From the NCBI GenBank assembly GCA_017881915.1, contig JADGQK010000012.1, forward strand, positions 1 through 49,345: a DNA stretch of 49,345 nt. The letters are read 5' to 3'. The notes beneath the pieces were generated by a model. The model was given only the letters and a program-made list of their open reading frames with translations. It was not told where the DNA came from and did no database searches. Below are positions 8,764-15,951 of the stretch, piece after piece. This DNA is from Chloroflexota bacterium (lineage in GTDB: Bacteria > Chloroflexota > Limnocylindria > Limnocylindrales > CSP1-4). A program made the position numbers and the translations under genes. Every line of letters starts with the position of its first letter. The first letter of the stretch is position 1.

Positions 8764-8921
8764 AGCTGGGTCCCAACACTACGGCGGCGTGCTCGAGGAA
8801 GTGAGCATATGACGTCCAGTTATCGTGTCGAGGTGCTTGTCTTTCGAGGCCTATGCGACAGGCTGAGCGGGCCTCCTGGCAACCGCTCGTAGGGTGACTG
8901 CTGCAGCTCAGGGCGCGTCCT

Positions 8922-9740
8922 TCAGGACGCGGCGGGGGCGGATGGAGGTGACCCGAGGGTGGCGCTGCGGTCGGCCAGAAACCGGACCCTGCCGACAGCG
9001 CGGAACCCGAGGCGTTCGAGGATCGCGTACGAGGTGTCGACGTTGGCGTTGACAATCAGCGCCCCAGCTCCGAGCCGGAGGGCGTCATCCCAGCGGGCCC
9101 GAACTAGGGCGCGGTAGATGCCGCGCCCTCGGAACGACGGCAGCGTCACCCCTCCCGCGAGAAACAGCGGACCGTGGACGGTGCGGCGCACCGCGCCCCC
9201 GGCGACCGGCACCCCATCGATGAGCGCGAGGTAGCTCCACCTGCCGGGATCGTCCGCCGTCGCCGCCCACCGTTCACGCAGCGTCGACCTGACCGCGTCG
9301 CGCTCCTCGTCCGGCATGCTGAAGCCCTCGAACACGAGCTCCCACGTCGCAGCGTAGTCCGCGAAGGTCTCAACGCGGCGAAGCTCGACATCGGCGGGGG
9401 ATGGGGGAGGCTCGTGGTCGAGCACCATCGCCATCATCTCAGTCCCACCGGGGTTCGGCTCGGCTCCGAGGTCGAGGAGGCGACGCTCGAGATCAGACGG
9501 CGTCGTACTCGGCCCGACAGCCCAGACGAACCGTTCTCGCCCATGCTGGGCGAACCACGCACGCACCATGCGGACGGCAGCATCGACCTCCGGCCCGAGG
9601 CGGAGGCGACTCGCCGAGCCGTACTCCGGCATGGGGATCGGGCCGTGGGTCAGGATGACCTCCGGGCGTGTCTCCCGGACCTCGCCCGGCTCGGTGACGA
9701 CGTAGCCGGACGCGTCCTCCGCGACTGCTGCCGGGTCCAT
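8922..9740 (-). CDS. GNAT family N-acetyltransferase
   Basis: A 272-residue protein with the GNAT fold in its C-terminal half. The acetyl-CoA pyrophosphate loop is LPSFRGRGIYRALV, followed by the beta-6/beta-7 region NVDTSYAILERLGFRAVGRV. The N-terminal 120 residues look like a degenerate second acetyltransferase-like domain, as in some tandem GNAT proteins. The ATG at 9740 has GGGAG about 11 nt upstream. The stop falls in the loop of a 7-bp hairpin (8914-8931). It is the only gene between the tRNA-derived repeats and so is the likely cargo. Substrate unknown. Confidence 0.8.
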   Translation of the reverse strand: MDPAAVAEDASGYVVTEPGEVRETRPEVILTHGPIPMPEYGSASRLRLGPEVDAAVRMVRAWFAQHGRERFVWAVGPSTTPSDLERRLLDLGAEPNPGGTEMMAMVLDHEPPPSPADVELRRVETFADYAATWELVFEGFSMPDEERDAVRSTLRERWAATADDPGRWSYLALIDGVPVAGGAVRRTVHGPLFLAGGVTLPSFRGRGIYRALVRARWDDALRLGAGALIVNANVDTSYAILERLGFRAVGRVRFLADRSATLGSPPSAPAAS

Positions 9741-9880
9741 GGCCTGCCTTCTCCCGTCCCACGTTTGAAACGAGTCGTGGAGCGCCGAGTAGTCCCCTAT
9801 TCGCGTCGACTCGACCACGCTTTCGACACCTCGCCCAGTGTCCAGTTGATGGTGACGTGAAGCATAACGGCAGCCTTGAA

Positions 9881-9956
9881 TGGAGCGGGAGACGAGGTTC
9901 GAACTCGCGACATTCAGCTTGGAAGGCTGACGCTCTGCCAACTGAGCTACTCCCGC
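9881..9956 (-). tRNA. tRNA-Gly (anticodon UCC)
   Basis: Reading the minus strand, the 7-bp acceptor stem GCGGGAG pairs with CTCCCGC, followed by discriminator T and an encoded CCA (76 nt in all). The D-arm contains AGCTCAGTTGG, the anticodon loop is CTTCCAA (anticodon TCC), and the T-loop is GTTCGAACC-like. The gene is complete. Its 3' half is duplicated at 8717-8763. Confidence 0.95.
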
Positions 9957-10064
9957 CGGCCGTCGAAACGCTACCACGCTCGTCCTGATCGAGGTGGTCC
10001 AGGCAGGGCCGGCGTGGCCGCTGCCGTCCAGGCGACCGTGGGAGCGTGGCAGACTAGGCCCGAG

Positions 10065-10517
10065 ATGACGATGACCATCCGAGCGATCCTGCCGGGCGAA
10101 GGAGCCGCCATCGTGGCGGCCGGCAGCCTGTTCGATTCGCCGCCCGATCTGGCCACGGCCGACCGCTTCCTGGTGACGCCCGGCCACCACCTGCTGATCG
10201 CCTTCGAGGGCGAGACGCCGGCCGGCTTCGTCAGCGGCGTGGAGTTGACCCATCCCGACAAGGGCACCGAGATGTTCCTGTACGAGCTGGCCGTCGGCGA
10301 GGAGTTCCAGCGTCGCGGCATTGGGAAGGCACTCGTCAATGCCCTCCTCGAGGTTGCCCGGAAGCAGGCCTGCTACGACATGTGGGTCCTGACCGATGCG
10401 GACAACGAAGCTGCCCTGGCCACGTATCGCGCGACCGGAACCACGGCCGAGTCGGGCCACCTCATGCTCACCTGGGATCTCATCCGGAGCCATCCGACCG
10501 CCGTCGCAACCCCATGA
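10065..10517 (+). CDS. GNAT family N-acetyltransferase (AAC(3)-I-like)
   Basis: A 150-residue single-domain GNAT protein. The acetyl-CoA loop is VGEEFQRRGIGKALVNALLE, preceded by the beta-4 strand EMFLYELAV and followed by MWVLTDADNEAALATYRATG. This layout matches the AAC(3)-I/gentamicin acetyltransferase-like subgroup, but no resistance is implied. The first of two ATGs (10065, 10071) is chosen. No Shine-Dalgarno sequence is visible; TAGGCC at 10055-10060 is a poor -10 candidate. The stop overlaps the next gene in an ATGA, so the two should be co-translated. The frame runs back through the tRNA, which is a shadow. Confidence 0.8.
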   Translation: MTMTIRAILPGEGAAIVAAGSLFDSPPDLATADRFLVTPGHHLLIAFEGETPAGFVSGVELTHPDKGTEMFLYELAVGEEFQRRGIGKALVNALLEVARKQACYDMWVLTDADNEAALATYRATGTTAESGHLMLTWDLIRSHPTAVATP

Positions 10518-11416
10518 GAATGCGCGGAACCTGGTACATCGTCCCCACCCCGTTCGCGGCGGACGGCGCGCTCGACCTGCTGAGCCTGGGACGTCTGGTC
10601 GAGGCAGTTGTTGGCTGGGGGGTGGATGGCCTCACGGTCATGGGGGTCATGGCCGAGCCGGGAGCACTCACGGCCGACGAGCGAGCCGCGGCCCTCAAGA
10701 CGGTCTTCGACAGCGCGGCCGGGCGGCTCCCGATCGCGATCGGCTGCTCTGGCGCCGCGCTTTCCACGACGCTGGAGCTCGTCAGCCAGGCGCGCGGGCT
10801 CGGCGCTTGCGCCGCCATGGTGGCCGCTCCCCCGCTCTTCCGGAACGTCGACCTGCTGCCCGACTACTTCAAGCGCGTGGCCGATGCTGGCCTGCCGCTC
10901 GTGATCCAGGACGAGCCGAACGCGACCGGCGTCCTGATTCCTGTGAGCATCCTGCTGGCCGCCGCCAGGGCGAGCGGCAGCCGAACGATGAAGATCGAAG
11001 ACCCACCCACGCCGGCGAAGATCGGCCGCCTCCTGGGTGCAGCCCCGGAGCTCGACGTGTTCGGCGGTCTGGGTGGTGTCTCGGCGCTCGGCGAGCTGCA
11101 CCGGGGCGCCTGCGGCACGATGACCGGATTCGCCTACCCGGAGATCCTGCGCGGCGTCCGCCTGCTGGTGGAGGCTGGCGCCCTGCACGACGCGGGCCTG
11201 ATGTTCGATCGCTATCTGCCGCTCATCGAGTTCGAGGCCCAGCAGGTCGTGGGCCTGGCGATCCGCAAGGAGGTTCTCCGGCGGCGCGGGATCCTGACCA
11301 CGCACCGGACGCGCGGACTCGTGGCGAATCTCGACGCAACCACCCTCGAGGAGCTCGCCGACCTCTTCGAGCGCCTGGGCATCGTGCCGGCACCGGAGCC
11401 CTTCAGCCCGGCTTGA
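10514..11416 (+). CDS. DapA-superfamily (dihydrodipicolinate synthase-like) lyase
   Basis: A 300-residue N-acetylneuraminate lyase/DHDPS-fold protein (GTWYIVPTPFAADGALD at the N-terminus). The likely Schiff-base lysine is in TMKIEDPPTP. Two landmarks of true DapA are changed: the GTTGE loop reads GVMAEPG, and the YNxP motif before the lysine reads IQDEPNATG, with no tyrosine. It is therefore a different aldolase, dehydratase or deaminase of the superfamily. A racemase-superfamily gene 1.3 kb away suggests a hydroxyproline route, where a DapA-fold enzyme deaminates pyrroline-4-hydroxy-2-carboxylate. That is inference only. The ATG overlaps the GNAT stop. Confidence 0.8.
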   Translation: MRMRGTWYIVPTPFAADGALDLLSLGRLVEAVVGWGVDGLTVMGVMAEPGALTADERAAALKTVFDSAAGRLPIAIGCSGAALSTTLELVSQARGLGACAAMVAAPPLFRNVDLLPDYFKRVADAGLPLVIQDEPNATGVLIPVSILLAAARASGSRTMKIEDPPTPAKIGRLLGAAPELDVFGGLGGVSALGELHRGACGTMTGFAYPEILRGVRLLVEAGALHDAGLMFDRYLPLIEFEAQQVVGLAIRKEVLRRRGILTTHRTRGLVANLDATTLEELADLFERLGIVPAPEPFSPA

Positions 11417-11862
11417 CGCGGCTCGGGCCGGGACGGGCAGCGGCCTGACGCGGGTGACGCTTCGATCCCACGCCCCGCGCAGCCACTGTGGTCGGCTCCA
11501 TGGGCATCCGATATCGGCCGGTCGAAGCTGCACCAGGCGAATATAGGCGACGAGATGACGCCTCCAATACGTCGACTCGCGGCATCAGACGCCGGAAGAC
11601 GACGGCCTCGGGGCTGATTTGGCCGATTCCCGGCATGGGCTGCCGGAAGGCAACGAGGCTGAGCCCCAAGGTCGTCATCCACATTCGCCTGATGCAGGTC
11701 GGACCGAAACCCGGATCCTGAGGGCGGCCTCGCTCATGAGCCCCGGTCAACGCGGACAGGCCTGACGCGGCTCCACGCCCGACGCGGCGACGCGCAACGG
11801 CCTGACGGCGGGCGCCGGAGGACGGCAAAATGGGCGGGCCCAGTCACCGAGCACCTGGAGGG
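11417..11862. other. 446-bp intergenic stretch without a recognisable gene
   Basis: The middle (about 11500-11720) is visibly poorer in G+C than its neighbours and has open frames on both strands (for example 11488-11721 plus), but none has a ribosome binding site or a recognisable family. Short repeats of TGACGCGG occur near both ends (about 11415, 11446 and 11763). It may be a decayed gene or insertion. Nothing functional is identified. Confidence 0.4.
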
Positions 11863-12357
11863 ATGGCCTTGAGCCCACTCGCCGCGATCTTCCTGTTCCT
11901 GCACGTCATGGGGGCGATCGCCGCCTTCGGACCGTCGTTCGTCATGCCGATCATCGCCAGCCAGTCGCGCAAGATGCCGTCCGGAACGCTCTTCGGACTG
12001 AAGCTCTCGGACGTGATCGAGCGCCGGTTGATCATCCCCCTCGGCCTGTTCCAGGCCGTCACCGGGATCGGCCTGATCGTCACGATCGGCTTCGACCTGA
12101 GCGCCGCCCATTGGCTGGCCGCCGGGATCGTCCTCTACCTGATCGCGATCAGCTTCGCCATCCTGGTCCAGGCGAAGACCGTCGAGTCGATGATCCACGT
12201 GATCGAGGCCCTGCCGGCACCGACGCCGGGCACCCCGCCCGGACCGCCCCCGGCCGAATTCATGGCACTTGCCAAGCGCGCCCAGCAGGGCGGCATCCTG
12301 CTCTCGGTGCTCCTCGTCCTGATCGTCTTCTTCATGTCGGTCAGGCCCCAGTTCTAG
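11863..12357 (+). CDS. DUF2269-like integral membrane protein
   Basis: A 164-residue protein with four predicted transmembrane helices (about residues 6-30, 53-76, 85-107 and 142-160) and a Pro-rich loop (PAPTPGTPPGPPP) before the last. The first helix, with FLHVMGAIAAFGPSF, resembles the N-terminus of DUF2269 proteins. ATG 11863 follows GGAGGG closely; TTG 11869 is better spaced and is a real alternative, while the upstream ATG 11830 has no site. Function unknown. Confidence 0.7.
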   Translation: MALSPLAAIFLFLHVMGAIAAFGPSFVMPIIASQSRKMPSGTLFGLKLSDVIERRLIIPLGLFQAVTGIGLIVTIGFDLSAAHWLAAGIVLYLIAISFAILVQAKTVESMIHVIEALPAPTPGTPPGPPPAEFMALAKRAQQGGILLSVLLVLIVFFMSVRPQF

Positions 12358-12700
12358 GCGGTCGGCTCGGCCGGGTCGCGTCGCGGCTCGTACGGGCCGG
12401 GCCCCTCGCCGAGCCATCCCGTCGCAGGTTCTTGCCGATTAGTGATCCCCGTGCTGTTATGCGAGAGCTGCGGAGCCGAAAACGGGGTTCGACGGCCGGG
12501 GGTCGGCTCGTGCAGGCGCGGCCACGCACGAATTGGGTCATCCTGGCCTGTCGCGACGCGGGCGCTCGGTGCGATTCGGGTGGGATTCTTGAATACCAGC
12601 GCCGGGGTCAGTATTCGACACGAACTGGCGGCTGGGCCTTCCTGGCACGGGTTCGAGCCTCGTCCCGGGGCCCTCGTCCTCGCTCCTCGCAGACCTCGCG
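12358..12700. other. 343-bp intergenic region carrying repeat copy A
   Basis: This lies between the convergent ends of the DUF2269-like and racemase-family genes. It contains the 40-bp repeat at 12427-12466 and a small GAATAC/GTATTC hairpin (12591-12616). No ORF here looks coding. Confidence 0.5.
12427..12466 (+). repeat. 40-bp interspersed repeat, copy A
   Basis: It begins GGTTCTTGCCGATTAG and ends TGCTGTTATGCGAGA around a 9-nt variable centre. It matches copy B (21664-21703) at 32 of 40 positions, with the mismatches almost all in the centre. The outer parts are imperfect inverted arms (TTCTTGC against GCGAGA). Confidence 0.7.
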
Positions 12701-13780
12701 CTACTCCCCCGCAGCCGAGGCGGTCGCCCAGATGTCGGTCAGCGTGTAGCCCGTCGGGAATGGGTCGTCGGGCGCCAGGACGTATTGGGCGAAGCCGGTG
12801 ATCCAGGCTCGACCGGCGATCGTGGGGATGACCGCCGGACGATCGCCGACGGTCGTCTCCGCGACCAGGCGACCGGTGAACGTCGTCCCCAGGATCCCCT
12901 CGTGGACGAACGCCTGATCGAGGGCCAGCCGGCCGCGGGCGTGCTCGCAGGCCATCTTCGCGCTCGTGCCGGTCCCGCACGGTGAACGGTCGATGGCGCC
13001 GGTCCAGCTCTCGGGCCGATCCCAGGACGCCTGGCCGGTCGACACGATCACGGCGTTGCGACGGCTCGAGCCGGCCGCATGGGCGGGCCCCGAGATCTGG
13101 GCGATCGTGACCCCGGTGGTCAGGTCCGGGTTCTCGGGATGGCGGACCGGCAGCTGTTCCTGGGTCGCCAGCTTGACCATCTCCCCGATCCGGACGATGT
13201 CGCGCGCCTCGTCGGGCGTGATCCGCAGGCCGAACCGCTCGGCGTCGACGATCACGTAGAACATGCCGCCCCAGGCGACATCGACCGTGACCGAGCCCAG
13301 GTGGGGCACCTCCACCACGGCGCCGAGGTGGACGGCGAAGGCCGGCACGTTCCGGAAGGTGACGCTGACGACGCGCCCGTCGCGGACCTCCGCCTGGACT
13401 TCGATCAGGCCGGCTGGCGACTCGAGCCGGAGTGTCGTGACCGGCTCGACGACCGGGACCATTCCGGTCTCGATCAGGACGGTGGCGACGCAGATCGTGT
13501 TGGAACCCGACATCGCCGGGTATTCGACCTGCTCCATGATCACATAGCCGGCGTCGGCGTCGGGGATCGTCGGCGGCAGGATCAGGTTGCAGTTCGCGGC
13601 CGGGTAGCCCCGCGGCTCGCGCAGCATCAACTTGCGCAGGTCGTCGCCATGGTCGCGCAGGTGGGCCATCTTCTCGAGCATCGTCGCGCCCGGGACATCG
13701 AGGACGCCCCCGGTGATCACCCGGCCGGGCTCGCCGGCCGCGTGGGCGTCAACGGCGGTGATCATTCGATCGAAACGCAT
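12701..13780 (-). CDS. Proline racemase superfamily enzyme (hydroxyproline epimerase or trans-3-hydroxyproline dehydratase)
   Basis: A 359-residue protein with the two-lobed racemase fold. The second active-site cysteine is present in DRSPCGTGTSAKMA (C268). The first is replaced by serine in YPAMSGSNT (S91), where proline racemases have MCGHG. Ser/Cys members of this superfamily are associated with hydroxyproline epimerases or trans-3-hydroxy-L-proline dehydratases rather than proline racemase. Other residues kept are DAHAAGEPGRV at the N-terminus and the DxxxP region. A GAGG lies before the ATG at 13780. It lies downstream of glgA and the double-ACT gene on the same strand. Likely role: degradation of hydroxyproline isomers; which reaction is open. 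Confidence 0.85.
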   Translation of the reverse strand: MRFDRMITAVDAHAAGEPGRVITGGVLDVPGATMLEKMAHLRDHGDDLRKLMLREPRGYPAANCNLILPPTIPDADAGYVIMEQVEYPAMSGSNTICVATVLIETGMVPVVEPVTTLRLESPAGLIEVQAEVRDGRVVSVTFRNVPAFAVHLGAVVEVPHLGSVTVDVAWGGMFYVIVDAERFGLRITPDEARDIVRIGEMVKLATQEQLPVRHPENPDLTTGVTIAQISGPAHAAGSSRRNAVIVSTGQASWDRPESWTGAIDRSPCGTGTSAKMACEHARGRLALDQAFVHEGILGTTFTGRLVAETTVGDRPAVIPTIAGRAWITGFAQYVLAPDDPFPTGYTLTDIWATASAAGE

Positions 13781-13836
13781 CGAAGATGCCTCGAGGCTGC
13801 GGGACGAGATTGTGCCTGGGGCGAGGCGGGGCTGGC

Positions 13837-14226
13837 CTAGGGCTTGCGCTCGAGGATCGGGCGGGCCCTGTCCGGGTCGTCCACGACGAACGTGAACATC
13901 GCCCGATCACCCCAGCGACCCAGGAACAGGTGGCCGAGGATGTTCACCCCGGCGTCGGACAGGTCTCGGGCCACGCCGGCCATCCCGCCCGGTCGGTCGC
14001 CGACCTCGGCCAGGATCGACTCGCCCTCGACGAACGTGTAGCCACCGGCGTCGAGCACGGCCCGGGCCCCATCGTCATCGGCGGTGGTCATGATCACATG
14101 GCCGACCTCCCCGATCCCACCGCCGCCGATCGCCCGCAGGTCGACACCGCGCTCGGCCAGGGCCTCGGCGAGGACGGCCAGTGCACCGGGCTGGTTCGGA
14201 AGCTGGACGACGAACTGGCGGGCCAT
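13837..14226 (-). CDS. Double ACT-domain protein
   Basis: A 129-residue protein made of two tandem ACT domains and nothing else. The first runs about residues 3-65 with the ligand-turn motif LPNQPGALAVLAEAL. The second runs about 70-125 with VGDRPGGMAGVARDL. ACT pairs bind small ligands, usually amino acids, at the domain interface. GGAGG sits 5 nt before the ATG. It ends 56 bp upstream of the racemase-family gene on the same strand, so an amino-acid-sensing role for that pathway is possible but unproven. Confidence 0.85.
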   Translation of the reverse strand: MARQFVVQLPNQPGALAVLAEALAERGVDLRAIGGGGIGEVGHVIMTTADDDGARAVLDAGGYTFVEGESILAEVGDRPGGMAGVARDLSDAGVNILGHLFLGRWGDRAMFTFVVDDPDRARPILERKP

Positions 14227-14293
14227 GAACACCTCCGCGGATCTGGGTCGGCCGATTCTGCCACGGCGCGGAGGTCGCCGGTGGACGGCCGCG

Positions 14294-15835
14294 CTAGCGT
14301 GGCCCGAGCCGGCGTGAGCTCGAACCGGGCGCGCCGGACGCCTCGGCAACGGCGATCGCCCGACGGTCGGCGTCGAGGTAGGCCGCCGTCGGGCCCGAGG
14401 CCCAGTCGTTGTCGACGGCCATGCCCCGCTCGACCAGGCCGGCCCAGGCGGCCGCGTCGGCCCGTGTCTCGAAGGCCCGCTCGCAGGCCCAGGCCAGCCC
14501 GTCCGCCGTGGGATGCTCGAAGACGAAGCCCGTGCCGGCGCCGGGGTGGAGATACTCGTCCACGACGGTGTCGGCCAGCCCGCCCGTTCGATGGACGACC
14601 GGCGGGGTGCCATAACGCAGGGCGATCATCTGGCCCTGGCCACACGGTTCGAACCGGCTGGGCATGAGGAACAGGTCGCAGCCGGCGTAGATCCGGCGGG
14701 CCATTGCCCGGTCGAACCGCTCGTTCAGGACGACCCGGTCCGGCCGACGCCGGGCGAGGGCCCGGAATGGGGCCGCCAGGGCCGGATCGCCGCTGCCCTG
14801 GACAACCAGGCGAGCGCCGGCCGCCAGGAGATCCGGGGCGGCCCCGGCCAGGAGATCGAAACCCTTCTGCGGATCGAGTCGGCCGATCATCCCCAGGACG
14901 GGCCCGTCGTCGCCCGGATCGAAGCCAATCCGCTCGAGCAGGTCGGCCCGGCAGGTGATCTTGGCGGCCCGATCCAGGAGCGAATACGGCGCCGCGAGGT
15001 CGGGATCAGTCGCCGGGTCCCAGACCGCCGGATCGATCCCGTTGAGGATCCCGAAGAAACGCGGCCGGCCCGCCAGGTCGCGCTGGGCGGCCTTGCCGCG
15101 CAGCGTCTGGTCCAGCCCAAAGCCGAACTCGCTGGTCAGCGCCTGGGCCGCAAACGTGGGACTGACCGTGTTCACGAGGTCGGCCCGCTCGATGCCTGCC
15201 CGCAGCAGGTCGATTCCCACTGCGCCTCGCGCCACCACGGAATCGCCCGGGACCAGGCCGAGCGTCGCGAGGTCCGGGCCGGCGACCCAGCCGTGATAGG
15301 CCAGGTTGTGGATCGTCAGGATCGAGGCGAGTCGGCCCCGGCCGACGATGGGATCGGCCGCGTAGAAGCGATCGCGCAGGACCAGCGTGGTCGAGGCGTG
15401 CCAGTCGTGGACGTGGAGCAGGTCGACCGGTCGAGCCTCGGCTCGAAGCGTCTCCAGCGCCGCTCGCCCGAGCAGCCCGAAGCGCCAGGCGTCGTCTGGA
15501 TGACCGTAGATCGCGTCCCGATCGAAGGCGGCCGGGAAATCGACGAGCCTGAGCCGGTAGCCGTGGGTCAGCACCGAGCGGACGATGACCTGCCCGATGC
15601 CCTGGGGGTGAGCCTGGGTCGGCGGCCCGTACGGCCCGGGCACGGCCACCCGGAGCTCCTCCACGGGCATGTCGGCGGGCAGGGCGACGGAGCGGTACGC
15701 CGGCAGGAAGACGTCCACCGGTCCGTCGAGCGAGCCGGTCCGCCCGAGGCCTCGGGCCAGCGCGTCGACGACATCGCCCAGCCCGCCGGCCTTCGCCCAG
15801 GGTTCGCATTCGGAGGCAACGGACACCACATGCAT
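14294..15835 (-). CDS. glgA: Glycogen (starch) synthase, ADP-glucose type
   Basis: A 513-residue GT5-family enzyme. The N-terminal KAGGLGDV motif (K15) binds ADP-glucose. HVHDWHA lies in the first Rossmann domain, and the C-terminal domain holds GMIGRLDPQKGFD and the catalytic RFEPCGQGQM, where the family usually has EPCGLTQ or similar. It extends alpha-1,4-glucan chains from nucleotide sugar. The ATG at 15835 lacks a Shine-Dalgarno sequence but has GACAAT 6 nt upstream. It is divergent from the phosphorylase gene with 116 bp between. No ADP-glucose pyrophosphorylase or branching enzyme is in the window. Confidence 0.93.
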   Translation of the reverse strand: MHVVSVASECEPWAKAGGLGDVVDALARGLGRTGSLDGPVDVFLPAYRSVALPADMPVEELRVAVPGPYGPPTQAHPQGIGQVIVRSVLTHGYRLRLVDFPAAFDRDAIYGHPDDAWRFGLLGRAALETLRAEARPVDLLHVHDWHASTTLVLRDRFYAADPIVGRGRLASILTIHNLAYHGWVAGPDLATLGLVPGDSVVARGAVGIDLLRAGIERADLVNTVSPTFAAQALTSEFGFGLDQTLRGKAAQRDLAGRPRFFGILNGIDPAVWDPATDPDLAAPYSLLDRAAKITCRADLLERIGFDPGDDGPVLGMIGRLDPQKGFDLLAGAAPDLLAAGARLVVQGSGDPALAAPFRALARRRPDRVVLNERFDRAMARRIYAGCDLFLMPSRFEPCGQGQMIALRYGTPPVVHRTGGLADTVVDEYLHPGAGTGFVFEHPTADGLAWACERAFETRADAAAWAGLVERGMAVDNDWASGPTAAYLDADRRAIAVAEASGAPGSSSRRLGPR

Positions 15836-15841
15836 GGCCCT

Positions 15842-15847
15842 ATTGTC
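15842..15847 (-). promoter_or_regulatory. -10 box of leaderless promoter for glgA
   Basis: GACAAT (minus strand) ends 6 nt before the glgA ATG at 15835. It is one mismatch from the TANNNT pattern seen at several other genes here. Confidence 0.4.
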
Positions 15848-15936
15848 GACGAGTCCAGGGTGCTCCGGCGCGACAGGAATACGCCCGCCGCGATGCGCCG
15901 GTCGGGTGCGTTGCACGGATTGCCCGCCCGCACGCC

Positions 15937-15942
15937 TATCAT
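15937..15942 (+). promoter_or_regulatory. -10 box for the phosphorylase gene
   Basis: TATCAT lies 9 nt before the ATG at 15952, which predicts a leader of only a few bases. It faces the glgA promoter across a 116-bp divergent gap. Confidence 0.45.
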
Positions 15943-15951
15943 TCGCCGCGC

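Larger units (their letters stand above)
8717..9927. mobile_element. Putative small integrative element or remnant in tRNA-Gly
   Basis: About 1.16 kb between the two 47-bp tRNA-derived repeats holds a single GNAT acetyltransferase gene and no integrase. It could be the remnant of a larger island, or a mobilisable cassette that used an integrase supplied from elsewhere. The bounding repeats are directly visible; the mobility is inferred. Confidence 0.5.

Noticed and set aside
8692-8892. Frame giving ERETRFELATFSLEGSW near the partial tRNA copy.
   Set aside because: Also a translation of tRNA-derived sequence, not a protein.
9876-10064. In-frame upstream extension of the GNAT gene reading EVRTRDIQLGRLTLCQLSYS.
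   Set aside because: This is the translation of the tRNA-Gly gene read on the opposite strand, a common false N-terminus.
11488-11721. 77-codon plus-strand ORF and overlapping minus-strand ORFs in the gap after the DapA-fold gene.
   Set aside because: No ribosome binding site, no recognisable domain and atypical base composition. Described as a non-coding stretch, possibly a relic.
12427-12466. Reading the interspersed repeat as a dif or integron attC site.
   Set aside because: The arm spacing does not fit the 11-6-11 layout of dif, and the core lacks the GTTRRRY/RYYYAAC pairs of attC. Kept as an unassigned repeat.
12591-12616. GAATAC/GTATTC inverted repeat downstream of the racemase-family gene.
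   Set aside because: A six-base stem with a 14-nt loop and no T-run is too weak to call as a terminator or operator.
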